DNA from: Azospirillum isscasi
Lineage (GTDB): Bacteria; Pseudomonadota; Alphaproteobacteria; Azospirillales; Azospirillaceae
DNA: 53,208 nt
Direction: 5' to 3'
Assembly: GCF_030849505.1 (NCBI RefSeq)
Contig: NZ_JAUJFI010000016.1
Location: 1-53,208, forward strand
Every line of letters starts with the position of its first letter. Position 1 is the first letter of the stretch. Under the pieces are notes generated by a model. The model was not told the DNA's origin and did no database searches. It saw nothing but the letters and a program-made list of their open reading frames with translations. Positions 1 through 9,190 of this stretch are shown piece after piece. The position numbers and the translations under genes are program-made.

Positions 1-163
1 CGGCGGCGCCGGCGTCGCGCCGGCCCAGCGCGGCCATGCCGGTCAGCCGGTCGCGTTCCGCGGACCCTGCGGCCTTGGACGCCGTGTCCCGCAGCAGGCG
101 AACCGCCTGCCGGTAATGCCGCGCCTCGATCAGGCGGCGCGCCTCGGTCAGAACCTCATCCAC
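1..163 (-). CDS. TPR-like protein, N-terminal part (cut by window edge)
   Basis: The frame is open from a GTG at 163 leftwards to the window edge. The visible 54 residues begin VDEVLTEARRLIEA and form short amphipathic helices rich in Ala, Arg and Leu, with a spacing like tetratricopeptide-type repeats (LIEARHYRQAVRLL). No strong ribosome binding site is visible before the GTG, so the start is uncertain. The gene diverges from the tRNA cluster promoter. Family assignment is inference; only the start of the gene is present. Confidence 0.4.
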   Translation of the reverse strand, partial: MDEVLTEARRLIEARHYRQAVRLLRDTASKAAGSAERDRLTGMAALGRRDAGAA

Positions 164-293
164 GGGGAAACCTGTCGGTCGGGCATGGTCACGATGGCGG
201 ACAGATGCCCCCCGGAGACGGCGGGATGCAAGCGCCGCCTGCGGCCTGTCCGGGGGTGAAAAGAAAGAAATGCCCCCTTCGATATTTTTCCCT

Positions 294-323
294 TTGACAG
301 GGGGCGGCCTGGATTGCTATTCA
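294..323 (+). promoter_or_regulatory. Sigma70-type promoter of the tRNA cluster
   Basis: A perfect -35 TTGACA (294-299) is followed after 18 bp by TATTCA (318-323). The predicted transcription start falls about 10 nt before the tRNA-Thr gene at 340, as expected for a tRNA operon leader. Confidence 0.6.
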
Positions 324-339
324 CCCGCTCCCGCCGGAC

Positions 340-414
<75 letters not shown>

Positions 415-415
415 T

Positions 416-491
416 GGGGCCGTAGCTCAGATGGGAGAGCGCCTCGTTCGCAATGAGGAGGTCAGGGGTTCGATCCCCCTCGGCTCCACCA
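416..491 (+). tRNA. tRNA-Ala (anticodon CGC)
   Basis: Acceptor GGGGCCG pairs with CGGCTCC, the anticodon stem CCTCG/TGAGG has loop TTCGCAA (anticodon CGC), and the T-loop is GTTCGATC. CCA is encoded at 489-491. It starts 2 nt after the tRNA-Thr gene, so the two are co-transcribed. Confidence 0.95.
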
Positions 492-591
492 ACTTCTTCG
501 GCGGTTGGTTGGTTGACTTGAGTAAGTTGGTTGAGGTTGAATTTAGTGCTTGCTTCGGCGGTCTTTGTTCTTTAGAAGATCGCCTCACGAC

Positions 592-668
<77 letters not shown>

Positions 669-699
669 CTCTTCTTGTGGTTTAGGTATCTCGCGGTTT

Positions 700-774
700 G
701 GTCCTGTAGCTCAGCGGGAGAGCACTACGTTGACATCGTAGGGGTCACTGGTTCAATCCCAGTCGGGACCACCA
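700..774 (+). tRNA. tRNA-Val (anticodon GAC)
   Basis: Acceptor GGTCCTG pairs with CGGGACC, anticodon stem CTACG/CGTAG has loop TTGACAT (anticodon GAC), T-loop GTTCAATC, CCA encoded at 772-774. Confidence 0.95.
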
Positions 775-775
775 T

Positions 776-849
776 TGGGGGATCGTCTAGCGGTAGGACA
801 GCGGACTCTGACTCCGCCAGCCTAGGTTCGAATCCTAGTCCCCCAACCA
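776..849 (+). tRNA. tRNA-Gln (anticodon CTG); integration site of the island
   Basis: Acceptor TGGGGGA pairs with TCCCCCA, anticodon stem GCGGA/TCCGC has loop CTCTGAC (anticodon CTG), T-loop GTTCGAAT, discriminator A and encoded CCA (847-849). The last 17 nt (833-849) belong to a 19-bp direct repeat found again at 49303-49321. The gene therefore stays complete on the left and the displaced 3' end marks the right end of the island. Confidence 0.96.
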
Positions 850-851
850 AC
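833..851 (+). repeat. attL core repeat (3' end of tRNA-Gln)
   Basis: The 19-mer TCCTAGTCCCCCAACCAAC is identical to 49303-49321. It covers the 3' half of the tRNA T-arm, the acceptor 3' strand, CCA and 2 nt beyond. Similarity continues weakly on the outer/inner sides (both end in AAATCC within 16 nt). Confidence 0.9.
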
Positions 852-912
852 CTTTCCTAGAAATCCTTGCACATCAGGCACTTAGGGCGAAGCCAGCGGG
901 CTGGTCCCCCAA

Positions 913-933
913 CTGTGCCATCGGCCTGTGCCA
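913..933 (+). promoter_or_regulatory. Candidate integrase arm-type sites, left end
   Basis: Two direct copies of CTGTGCCA (913-920 and 926-933) lie 62 nt inside attL and 38 nt before the integrase start. The same doublet, slightly differently spaced, occurs just inside attR at 49219-49237. Paired short repeats at both ends of an element are typical of arm-type binding sites of tyrosine recombinases; the role is inferred. Confidence 0.45.
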
Positions 934-970
934 ACGACGGTTCGGCGCCCTTTACGGGGGAGTGCCGGGG

Positions 971-3331
971 ATGTCGCTTGGGGTCCATCTCTACCGCCGC
1001 GGATCCGTCTACTGGTGGCGCCGGATCCTGCCGGCATATGGTGGGGTTGCGGTCGGGGATGACGGCACCCCGGAAAATTCTTCGAAAAAAATCGCCGGTC
1101 GAGAGATACGCCTCTCCCTGCGGACAAATATGCCCGGCCTCGCACGGCAGCGAGGGCGGCGTCTCAGCGTCGTGGTCGATGCCGTGCTCGCACTCCTCGG
1201 CGAGGTCATGCAGGCCGGCACCATCGACACCAGCGCGCTCCGCGCCCTCCTCCAACCGATCCTGCTTGGCGAGCTGGAACGGGCGGAGGTGGCGCGTGCC
1301 CTGGGCGGAGAGCGGGGGCCGGAGGAAATCGCCCGACGGGTCCAGGCCGAACTCGAAGCCGTCGCCACCATAGAGGACGCTGTCCGGCACAACCGTCTCG
1401 ACGCCGCCCGCGCGGTGCTGGAGCGCGCCGTCACCGTCGGCCTGCCGGTGCCGGCGGCGGAGACGGCCGAGCACAGCTACCTCGCGCGGCTGGTGCTGCG
1501 CGGGCTTCCCCGCGTCCACCTCATCAACGCCGAACGGGAGCAGAACCACTACGACGACGATCTCACTGACGTTCTGCCGCCCTTGCCGGCCAGCAGCATG
1601 GCGGTCGGCATGCCGGCTGGCGCGCCGTCGGGCAATGCAGTTTCCGGAGCCGAGGGGCGGCCCACCACCGTCGTGGCGCCGCCGCCCGCGCCGGCGCTGA
1701 TGCCGTCCGTCATGCCCGTGCAGCAGGCGGTGCGGTCCTCCTCGGTCGCGGTCCCTGGGGCATCAATCGACACCGTTGAACCCAGCGCTCGCCCGGTGCC
1801 CGTCCAGACGGAGGTGGAAGCCCACCCGCACTCCGAGGCCACTCAGCCCGCTGTCGCTGCGGCGGCGTCCGTGCTCGTCACGACGTCCTCTGCCGCGGCT
1901 TCAGCGGGCCCGACCAGCCCCGCTGTCAGTGTTGTCGACCGGACGCCCGAAGCGACGGAGGCGGAAGCACGCCTCCAGCCGCAGAAGTCCAGCCCGGTAA
2001 AGGACTGGACGATCCAACAGGCCATGGCCGAATGGGTCCGCCGCCGTCAGCGGGATACGAACCCCTTCAAGACAGCGGCTCTGTGCAAGGAGGAGGAGAG
2101 GAACTACCGCGTTGCCGCAGAGCTCTTCACCAGCCTCATCGGCGACCGCCGTGCCGTCGAGGTGACGGAAGAAGACCTGTTGCGGTTCCGGGGGGAACTG
2201 CACCGGGTTCCGAACCTGTTCGGCCGCGGCGCCTATCGCAACATGACCGGCGCCGAGGCCGTCGCCAGGGCCGACGCGGTGACGGCGTCCCAGCAGGCTG
2301 CGGTGATGGCGCGTGCGGAGGACGGACAGCTCGACCGCGACAATCTGGCCCACGAGATGCGCGACGCGGAGGTGCCGCGCCTGTCGATGAAGACCGTCAA
2401 CAAGCACCTCGACAAGATCAAGGGGCTGCTCCGCTGGCTCCGGACCACGATGAAGGTGGCGATCGACCGGGACCTGCTTGATCTCAAGATCCGCTACGAT
2501 CAGAAGGATATCGGACGCGCGGCCAACGCCGATCGGGAAGCCTTCTTGAGCGCGGACCTCCGCAAGCTGTTCGCCAGCCCGTGCTGGACCGGCTGCGCCG
2601 GGATCGATTACCGGCATCGTCCAGGCTCCAGCACGGTCAAGGACGCCAAGTTCTGGATTCCGCTGCTGGCTGCCCTCGAGGGGGTGCGGCTCGGCGAAGC
2701 GGCGCAGTTGCTGACCACCGACATCCAACTGCGCTGCTTCGATCAGGAGGACTTCACCGACTGGGATGTGGATCTCGATAATCCGTCGGGTCCGTGGCCT
2801 CGCCTGCGGCGGTTCTCGCCCAAGGATGAGGATGGTGTTCCGACCGTCGGCATCTGGTGCATCGACGTCATTCCGGAGGACGGCAAGAGCGTGAAGACCC
2901 CCTCTTCGAAGCGGATCATTCCGATCCACCCGCTGCTGCTCGAACTCGGCTTCCTCGACTACGTCGACGCGCAGAAACGCGCCGGCAAACGGGACCTGTT
3001 CCCCGGCCTCCGGCCGGAAAAGGCGACGCGCGCCGGCGAAAACCTTGGGGAATGGTTCAGCCGCTACCTCGAGTACATTGGGATGAAGCGGGAACGGCTT
3101 TCGTTTCATTCGTTTCGCCACAGCTTCGACACGCACCTGTTCAACCGCGAGGTTCCGGATGTCCGAGTGAGCGAGCTGATGGGGCACGCGCAGCACGGGC
3201 AGACCCGGAATCGCTACTACAAGGGCGCGCGGCTGGCGAAGCTGACCGAGGCGATCGCGTCGATCAACTACCGCCTCCACACGGCCATGGTCGACGGCCA
3301 GCTGTGCCTGGTGCTGCCGCCGGGCGCGTGA
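971..3331 (+). CDS. Tyrosine recombinase (island integrase)
   Basis: A 786-residue site-specific recombinase. The C-terminal catalytic domain shows Arg573 (EGVRLGEA), His713-x-x-Arg716 (HSFRHSF), His739 (LMGHAQHG) and Tyr749/750 (RNRYYKG), so the R-H-R-H-Y set is complete. Residues about 190-340 are a low-complexity Ala/Pro/Val/Ser linker between an N-terminal helical part and a SAM-like core-binding part (about 350-520). This is much longer than the usual 400 residues. ATG 971 (MSLGVHLYRRG) is preferred over a GTG at 962, because the N-terminus then matches the form usual for such integrases; GGGGGAG lies upstream. Its position directly inside attL says it inserts and excises the island. Confidence 0.92.
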   Translation: MSLGVHLYRRGSVYWWRRILPAYGGVAVGDDGTPENSSKKIAGREIRLSLRTNMPGLARQRGRRLSVVVDAVLALLGEVMQAGTIDTSALRALLQPILLGELERAEVARALGGERGPEEIARRVQAELEAVATIEDAVRHNRLDAARAVLERAVTVGLPVPAAETAEHSYLARLVLRGLPRVHLINAEREQNHYDDDLTDVLPPLPASSMAVGMPAGAPSGNAVSGAEGRPTTVVAPPPAPALMPSVMPVQQAVRSSSVAVPGASIDTVEPSARPVPVQTEVEAHPHSEATQPAVAAAASVLVTTSSAAASAGPTSPAVSVVDRTPEATEAEARLQPQKSSPVKDWTIQQAMAEWVRRRQRDTNPFKTAALCKEEERNYRVAAELFTSLIGDRRAVEVTEEDLLRFRGELHRVPNLFGRGAYRNMTGAEAVARADAVTASQQAAVMARAEDGQLDRDNLAHEMRDAEVPRLSMKTVNKHLDKIKGLLRWLRTTMKVAIDRDLLDLKIRYDQKDIGRAANADREAFLSADLRKLFASPCWTGCAGIDYRHRPGSSTVKDAKFWIPLLAALEGVRLGEAAQLLTTDIQLRCFDQEDFTDWDVDLDNPSGPWPRLRRFSPKDEDGVPTVGIWCIDVIPEDGKSVKTPSSKRIIPIHPLLLELGFLDYVDAQKRAGKRDLFPGLRPEKATRAGENLGEWFSRYLEYIGMKRERLSFHSFRHSFDTHLFNREVPDVRVSELMGHAQHGQTRNRYYKGARLAKLTEAIASINYRLHTAMVDGQLCLVLPPGA

Positions 3332-3434
3332 GTGAGGAAGATTCCGCAGATTTGGGGGCCGTCCTCAACGAGCGAACCGATCTTCCCTTCCCGGCACCGC
3401 ACGAACGTGGTGCCCTCGGTAAGGAACGGAAGGC

Positions 3435-3803
3435 ATGACCGACACGATCGACACGGAGTGCATGATCCTCGTCGCCACGCTGAAGCGTGACGTGGAATCG
3501 CTGAAGAAGGTGGGTGAAGCCGTCGCTGATGCCATGCTGGCTGTCTATCGGACGGCGGTGCCGCTGGCAAAACAGGAAGAGTCGCTCGAAGCAATGCTCG
3601 AGGGGTTGAATCAGGCGATGGGCAAATCGCTCGAGTTGACCAAGGCGCTCCTCAGGCTGGCCCGTCGCGTGGAGAAGGATGAGATCAGCGGGCACGAGTT
3701 GGCGGAAATCCTCGCCCGCAAACACTATCTCGATCGCCGGGGCTACGCATCCTGGACTTTCGCTCTGCCGGTGGCGAAAAGCGATCCGGCGACGGACGAA
3801 TAG
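3435..3803 (+). CDS. Small helical protein of unknown function
   Basis: 122 residues, ATG after AAGGAACGGAAGGC. The sequence is acidic and almost wholly helical (TLKRDVESLKKVGEAVADA, then EISGHELAEILARKHYL) with no Cys clusters, signal peptide or membrane segment. It follows the integrase by 103 nt and may be co-transcribed with it. No family recognised; the heptad-like spacing of Leu/Val suggests a coiled-coil or helical bundle. Confidence 0.6.
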   Translation: MTDTIDTECMILVATLKRDVESLKKVGEAVADAMLAVYRTAVPLAKQEESLEAMLEGLNQAMGKSLELTKALLRLARRVEKDEISGHELAEILARKHYLDRRGYASWTFALPVAKSDPATDE

Positions 3804-3844
3804 CGATACTGGTCACCCTTCGCCTTCGTGGACGAATCCGGACG

Positions 3845-4462
3845 CTACCCGCCGCTCTGATGGGGGGCGCTCCCGGAAGCGTCGCCAACGGGCACTGGAT
3901 CCACGGCCTCCTGCTCGAGCAAGAGGCCACTCTCCAGGATCGTCCGCGCGATGGTCCCGGCCGCTCCGGGGCGTCGGCTGAGCGCCGTCATGTCGGCCGT
4001 GCGGCCGGCGCGCCCGAAGCGGCGCACGGTCGATGCGTCCATCAGGTGCGGAACGACCGCGGTCCCGAGGCTGTCCTCCAGATGGCCGGCGATGCGCGCG
4101 CCGCCGGCGTCGACGTCGCCCCAATGGAACAGGCAGGGTGAAGTCGGGGCCGCGCGGAGCAGATGGCGCAACGCCCGGATCACGGTGAGGTTCGGGAATC
4201 CCCCGGTGTAGACCACGCACATGTCCGCCTGCCGCGCCTCGCGCACTTGGCGGTGGAAGGACGTGAGGTTCTCGACCGTCAGAATCAAAAGGGGCTTCCG
4301 CCATCCCAGGGTCGGACGACCGCTCGACGAGCGTGTCATGTCCCGGTAGCCCGGCGCCTCCTGGCGTGCGAAGCGGTACGCCAGACCGTGGAACGCGCGC
4401 TTGCGCAACTGCCGGTTAAGTTCCCCGAGTAGCCCGCCCATCACGTCGAACGCTCCGCGCAT
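3845..4462 (-). pseudogene. JetC tail fused to JetD C-terminal domain (Wadjet remnant)
   Basis: This 205-residue frame starts with a piece like the JetC (SMC-like) C-terminal region (ELNRQLRKRAFHG, LAYRFARQEAPGYRDM). It then runs without a stop into the JetD C-terminal DUF2220/Toprim-like domain: Glu in LTVENLTSFH, then TGGFPN, the Toprim-type DxD in FHWGDVDAGG, PHLMD and a terminal LEQEAVDP motif. A normal JetD is about 400 residues; its N-terminal DUF3322 half is missing. The junction is best explained by a deletion that joined jetC to jetD. Wadjet complexes cleave closed circular plasmids through JetD; this copy lacks JetA, JetB and most of JetC and cannot form a working system. Confidence 0.65.
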
Positions 4463-5124
4463 CTTGCTGACGAAATCCTCCTTGAAGGTCTGGGTCGCCT
4501 TCAGCGATCAGCACAGCCCTGCGCTCGGCCGCCTGCGACGCGACCATCACGCGATCAGCGTAGGCGAGCGACTCTTCCACTTTGTCCCTAAGGTCCGCGA
4601 TGCTTCGCTCAACCGCGCCGATGCTCGCGCACGCCCTGCAGGGCGCCCTCGATGCGTCCTTTCTCCGCCGTGGCCTCGCGGATGGTCTCCTCGGTCGCGG
4701 GAAGATCCGCCCTGGCGGCGCGGATCACCTCGATCGGCGCTCGGTCTTGCGCGATCCGATCGAACTCCGCCAAGCTGGCCGCGAGGCCGGGCGCCGTGAG
4801 GCGCTCCAGTTCAGCCACCGCGTCCCGCAGGTCGCGCTCGGCGCCGCGCAGGCGCTCCAACGCGGTCTGCTGTTCGGTCAGGCTCACCTCCGCGTCCCGA
4901 CGGCTCTCCTCCACCGAGTCCAGCATGCCCTGCGTGTCGACCTTGCCGAGCAGGAACGGGACCGGCGCCCGCAGCTTGCGCACCGTGCGGCCGCCCGCGG
5001 ACATCAGGTCCTGGGTGATGGCGGCGTCCTCGCGGCGAAGCTCGGCCTCCGTATCGACCATCAGGATGAGGGGCTTCTTCGCCGATCCGCACGCGCCGTG
5101 GCAACGGGCGACCAACGGGAACAC
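4463..5124 (-). pseudogene. Decayed JetC-like (SMC-type) coiled-coil gene fragment
   Basis: Reading leftwards, 4609-5124 encodes about 170 residues of coiled coil (for example ERLRGAERDLRDAVAELERL) that end at a stop. The coiled coil continues in another frame (VERSIADLRDKVEESLAYAD) and shifts again into LKATQTFKEDFVSKMRG, which enters the following frame at 4462. At least two frameshifts are therefore needed to read through. No Walker A or ABC signature is left. Gene order (C before D on the minus strand) fits jetC-jetD. Upstream, 5125-5378 holds nothing recognisable beyond the leader of the next operon. Confidence 0.5.
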
Positions 5125-5378
5125 TGCTGGCGTCCGCTCGTCACTTTGCCGAGGCTGGCGATCCAGAGGGCTTGGCGTCGGGCGCGCACCGCAGCCCGCA
5201 AGTCGGCCGAACTCGATGCTGATCCGGGCGCTTCCGGTCCCTGTGCCCCACGGAACCGAGCCGGGCCGTAAGGCTGTCGATCAACTCCCTTGCGCGCCTG
5301 CCCGTCTCCCGCCATGATCGTTCAGGTTGATTCCTCCCATTTACTCACAATTGGGGCTGCAAGCGCCCCCGAGACGCC

Positions 5379-7550
5379 ATGCAGGTCGACGCAGCCGAGT
5401 TGGAGAATCTGAAGCGCGAGTTTCTGCGGCAGATGCCGGGCTTCCGGTCGTTTGCTGAGGCCGGAGCCGCGTACGTGGAGACCGAGCGCCGTTCCAAGGA
5501 CGAGCTCGTGGCGCTCGTGCGCGCGGCCCTGCTCCCCCGGTTGACGGCCCCTGCGGCGACCCCGGCGCAGGCGCGTGAGGTGTGCGCCGCGCTGTATCAG
5601 GTGATGCAAAGGGAGGCGCTGCCGTCGAGCGGGCGTCCGCAGAACCTCGTCGGCTGGCGCTCCTGGGAGCACCTGGCCAAGCTGACCGACGAGCAGTGCC
5701 TCGTCGCGGCCGGTGCCCTGCGGGACTTGCTGCTCGGCGAGGGCGACGCGGCGGAACGGCTCGAGCGCTTCGCGAACGCCTACCAAGCCGTGCTCCCGAC
5801 GGGCGGCGGCAGGCCCGCGGTGCTTCGCAACGTCGGCACGCTGCTGCTGATGCTGGTCGATCCCGAGCGGGACATCTTCGTGCGCACCGACCTGTTCGAC
5901 AAGGCCGGCGCGCGGCTGAGCGGGCGCAAGCTGGGCGGCTGGGGACGCCCGCCGAGCGCCGCCGACTACCGCGATGCGCGCACGTTTGCGGCCACCATCC
6001 GCCAGAAGCTGGCCGAGGAGGGCTGGGCGCCGCGCGACATGATCGACGTCCAGAGCTTCCTGTGGGTGGCCATGGTCGGCGACGACGCGCCGGCGGCGCT
6101 GGACGCCGGGCCGCCCGTGCCGGTGGGCGGCGGGCTCGCCGCCATCCTGGCCGCAACCGACGCCGCCTCCCGACGCTTGGTGGTGCGCGTCCGCCCGCCG
6201 GCCGAGGGGATCGGCGGCTGGCTGGCCGGCTCCGACCTCCGCCTCGACGTGGCCCCCGCCACGGACTTGGCGGCGTTCGCCAGCCAAAGGGACCTCGCCG
6301 CCGCCTTGGCCGACGCCAACCCGGACGAGGACGTTGCGCAGAGCACCGCCGCCGGCTTGTGGCTGGTGCGCGCGCTCCAGCCCGGCGACGTCGTCGTGGC
6401 GGGAGAGGCCTCCGGCGAGGTGCTTGCGGCCGGCGTCGTGACCGAGCCCTACCGGCGGCTGGCTGCCCCGGAGGGCGCTCACCGCGTCGGCGTCGCTTGG
6501 CACACCGACGGCTTTCCCCGCCGGGTCGAGCAACGCTCCTGGCGCTACAACGACGTCCACGAGGTGCCCCGCGAGCTGCTGGTCCAGCTCGTGATGGAGC
6601 AGCAGCGCCACCAAACGCTGCCGGAGCCGCCGTTTGCGGAGATCGTCGCCCGCGTCCAGGCTTCCGGCCTGCGGCTGTCCGAGCGCACCCTGCGCCGCTA
6701 CCACGTCGCGCTGAAAGCCCGCGGTTTCGTCATCCTGGCCGGCGTGAGCGGCACGGGCAAGACGTGGCTGACGGACGTCTATGCAACGGCGGTCGGCGCG
6801 CGGTATCTGGTGGTTCCGGTAGCGCCGAATTGGACCACCAACGAGGATCTGCTCGGCTACTTCAACCCGCTTGACCGCACCTTCCACGCCACCGCGTTCA
6901 CCCGCTTCCTCCAGGAGGCAGGCCAGGAGTACGCCGCCGCGCAGGCCGCCCGGCGCCCGGCGCGGCCGTTCCATCTCGTGCTCGACGAGATGAACTTGGC
7001 CCGCGTCGAGTACTACTTCGCCACCTTCCTGTCGGCCATGGAGCTGCGGGCCCGCAGCGGGCAGGCCGAGGTCGAGCTTGCCGGCGGGCGGCGGGTCGCG
7101 CTGCCGCCCAACCTGGCGTTCATCGGCACGGTCAACGTCGACGAGACCACGCACGCTTTCGCCGACAAGATCTATGACCGCGCGCAGATGCTCGAGCTGG
7201 ACAGCCCGCGCGAGCTGCTGGCCGCGCAACTCGACGGCAAGCCCTTTGCCGCCGCGGTGCTGGACGTCTGGGACGTGGTCGCCGAGGTCGCCCCCTTCGC
7301 GTTCCGCGTCCTGTCGGAGATCGACCAGTACGTCGCGCACTCCCAGGTGTTGGGCGTCGCGTGGCCGGACGCGCTGGACGAGCAGGTCCTGCAGAAGGTG
7401 CTGCCGAAGATCAAGGGCAACGATGCCCGGGTCGGCGACGCGTTGCAGCGCCTCGTCGACCTGTGTGCCCCCACGATGCCGCTCAGCGCCGCCCGCGCCC
7501 GCCAGATGCACCACCGCTTCCTCGCACATGGCTTCACCTCTTTCTTCTGA
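5379..7550 (+). CDS. McrB-like AAA+ NTPase
   Basis: 723 residues; the C-terminal third is an McrB-family AAA+ motor with Walker A GVSGTGKT (455-462), Walker B LVLDEMNLARVEYYF (Asp536/Glu537) and the downstream signature NVDETTH (586-592), which replaces the NTADRS-type motif of classical McrB. The N-terminal 430 residues are Ala-rich and unlike the known McrB methyl-binding domain; they probably carry the target-recognition part. The gene overlaps the next one by 23 nt, so both are translated together. By homology it would be the GTP- or ATP-driven translocase that activates the nuclease subunit. No clear Shine-Dalgarno sequence precedes ATG 5379. Confidence 0.85.
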   Translation: MQVDAAELENLKREFLRQMPGFRSFAEAGAAYVETERRSKDELVALVRAALLPRLTAPAATPAQAREVCAALYQVMQREALPSSGRPQNLVGWRSWEHLAKLTDEQCLVAAGALRDLLLGEGDAAERLERFANAYQAVLPTGGGRPAVLRNVGTLLLMLVDPERDIFVRTDLFDKAGARLSGRKLGGWGRPPSAADYRDARTFAATIRQKLAEEGWAPRDMIDVQSFLWVAMVGDDAPAALDAGPPVPVGGGLAAILAATDAASRRLVVRVRPPAEGIGGWLAGSDLRLDVAPATDLAAFASQRDLAAALADANPDEDVAQSTAAGLWLVRALQPGDVVVAGEASGEVLAAGVVTEPYRRLAAPEGAHRVGVAWHTDGFPRRVEQRSWRYNDVHEVPRELLVQLVMEQQRHQTLPEPPFAEIVARVQASGLRLSERTLRRYHVALKARGFVILAGVSGTGKTWLTDVYATAVGARYLVVPVAPNWTTNEDLLGYFNPLDRTFHATAFTRFLQEAGQEYAAAQAARRPARPFHLVLDEMNLARVEYYFATFLSAMELRARSGQAEVELAGGRRVALPPNLAFIGTVNVDETTHAFADKIYDRAQMLELDSPRELLAAQLDGKPFAAAVLDVWDVVAEVAPFAFRVLSEIDQYVAHSQVLGVAWPDALDEQVLQKVLPKIKGNDARVGDALQRLVDLCAPTMPLSAARARQMHHRFLAHGFTSFF

Positions 7551-9174
7551 TCCCGCGCCGCCGGCCGGCGCCACGCCCTCCCTCGTGTTCCACGACGCCC
7601 GCGGGGTGCCGGTCGCCGTCCCGCGCGAGTGGGAGCCGGGAACCCTGATTCTGGCGGACGTTCCCGTGGAGCGGTGGGCCGACGTGCAGGTCACGCTGAA
7701 CGGCCGGCCCCTCGCGGTCCAGGTGGAGCGGATCGCGGGCGTGCCGCGCGTTACCGTTCCCTGGGACCGGGCCGGTGCCGGGCGCTGGCGCTTGGCGGTC
7801 CGCGACGGCGCCGCGCTCGCCGAGGCGATGATCCACATCCGTTCGGCGAAATTCTCGGACGAGGCACTGGCGGCCATGGTCGAGGACCTCGAGACACGCC
7901 TGCCGGCTTCGGTGGCCATCGGGCTCGACCGGCTCGGCGCGTTCGCAGGCCTGTCCTTCCGTCCGCCCGGGCCGGCGACGCTGGCGCAAGAGTTCGAGGA
8001 AGTCCGCCAGGCGCTCGCGGGGGCAGCCGGGCGGCCCGGCCTGATCGAGACCTTGAACCGGCTCGGCCGCGACCCGCACGTCGTGCTGGCCGACCGGGAG
8101 ATCTGGACGCCGGCCGAGCGCGTCCGCCGTCCGGTTCCGGGACGGCTCGCGGCGGCGCTGGGGCAGGCGGGCAATCTCACGGCCGAGAGGTTGCCGCTGC
8201 GGCTGGTCGATGTGCGCAACGAACCGACCTACGACACCTACGAAAACCGGCTCGTGCGTGAGTTCCGTGACCAGGTCGACGGGCGGCTGCGCCGCCTCGA
8301 AGCCTGCGCCGGTCTGTCGGCCGGCTTCGCGGCCGCGGCCGGCGACACCCTGGGTGGCCTGCGCGCCCGCTTTCGCGCGGCGTGCCGGGCCGCGGCGTTT
8401 CTCGACGGTGTCGGGCGACTGCGCTCCGCCCCGGACCGCCTGACGATGGTCCTGCTGCGCCGGCCGGCGTACCGCGCCGCCCTGGAAGGCTTCCTCGCGC
8501 TTCGGCGTTCCGCCCGCGCCCGCCTGCGGGATCCGGCGCTCGAGGCCCCGATGGAGAACGTGCCGGCGCTGTACGAGACCTGGGGCACGCTCACCCTGAT
8601 CGACGCCCTTCTCGCCGTTGCGGCCGACCTGGGGTTCACCGTCGCCAGCCAGCGTCTGGTCACGCCCGGGCTGATGGGGGCGCTGTTGGACGTCCTTCCA
8701 GATGGTCGGCCCGCCGTCGTGCTCAGCCGCACCGACGGCTGCACGGTGACTCTGACGCCGCAGCGCGACTTTGCGCCTCCGCCCTTTGCCGACCTGGGCA
8801 GCGTCAGCTTCCGCCAAATTCCGGACGTGACCGTGGAGGTTCGCACGCCGCTGCGCCGCGAACTGCTGATCCTCGATCCGAAGTACAAGCTGTTCGGTGA
8901 CGCTGACGGGGACGGCGGCACCATCGGACCGAAAAAAGAGGACATCGACAAGATGCACGCGTACCGCGACGCCATACGGGACGCGAACGGCAACGCCGTG
9001 GTGAGGATGGCGGCCATCCTCTATCCAGGACCGGAGCGGTGGTTCGGCGACGGCGTCGCGGCGCTGACCGCCATGCCCGGCACGGACGCGTTGCGGACGA
9101 CGGCCGCCCGCCTGTTCGGCGCGGCCGTGCAGCCGGCGGTGCCGTTCGCCAGCACGCCGGTTGCGGCCGGCTAG
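7528..9174 (+). CDS. McrC-like nuclease, DUF2357 with PD-(D/E)XK domain
   Basis: 548 residues. The hallmark of DUF2357 proteins, YDTYENRLV, is at 235-243. The C-terminal nuclease fold shows RELLILDPKYK, with Asp450, Lys452 and Lys454, and then a helical segment KKEDIDKMHAYRDAI. The N-terminal 100 residues look beta-rich. The ATG at 7528 lies inside the 3' end of the McrB-like gene (23-nt overlap), a standard arrangement for mcrB-mcrC pairs. With its partner it should form a type IV-like, modification- or structure-dependent restriction complex. The key acidic and lysine residues are present, so it looks active. Confidence 0.85.
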   Translation: MASPLSSDPAPPAGATPSLVFHDARGVPVAVPREWEPGTLILADVPVERWADVQVTLNGRPLAVQVERIAGVPRVTVPWDRAGAGRWRLAVRDGAALAEAMIHIRSAKFSDEALAAMVEDLETRLPASVAIGLDRLGAFAGLSFRPPGPATLAQEFEEVRQALAGAAGRPGLIETLNRLGRDPHVVLADREIWTPAERVRRPVPGRLAAALGQAGNLTAERLPLRLVDVRNEPTYDTYENRLVREFRDQVDGRLRRLEACAGLSAGFAAAAGDTLGGLRARFRAACRAAAFLDGVGRLRSAPDRLTMVLLRRPAYRAALEGFLALRRSARARLRDPALEAPMENVPALYETWGTLTLIDALLAVAADLGFTVASQRLVTPGLMGALLDVLPDGRPAVVLSRTDGCTVTLTPQRDFAPPPFADLGSVSFRQIPDVTVEVRTPLRRELLILDPKYKLFGDADGDGGTIGPKKEDIDKMHAYRDAIRDANGNAVVRMAAILYPGPERWFGDGVAALTAMPGTDALRTTAARLFGAAVQPAVPFASTPVAAG

Positions 9175-9190
9175 GCGGTGTGAGGAAGAC

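Noticed and set aside
1901..3280. 459-codon minus-strand frame opposite the integrase
   Set aside because: The integrase frame has the complete catalytic set; the opposite frame is a codon-bias shadow.
5322..8219. 965-codon open frame on the minus strand opposite the McrB-like and nuclease genes
   Set aside because: It is the antisense shadow of two genes with clear motifs; its product is low-complexity (Gly/Arg/Ala/Val) and has no ribosome binding site or motif.
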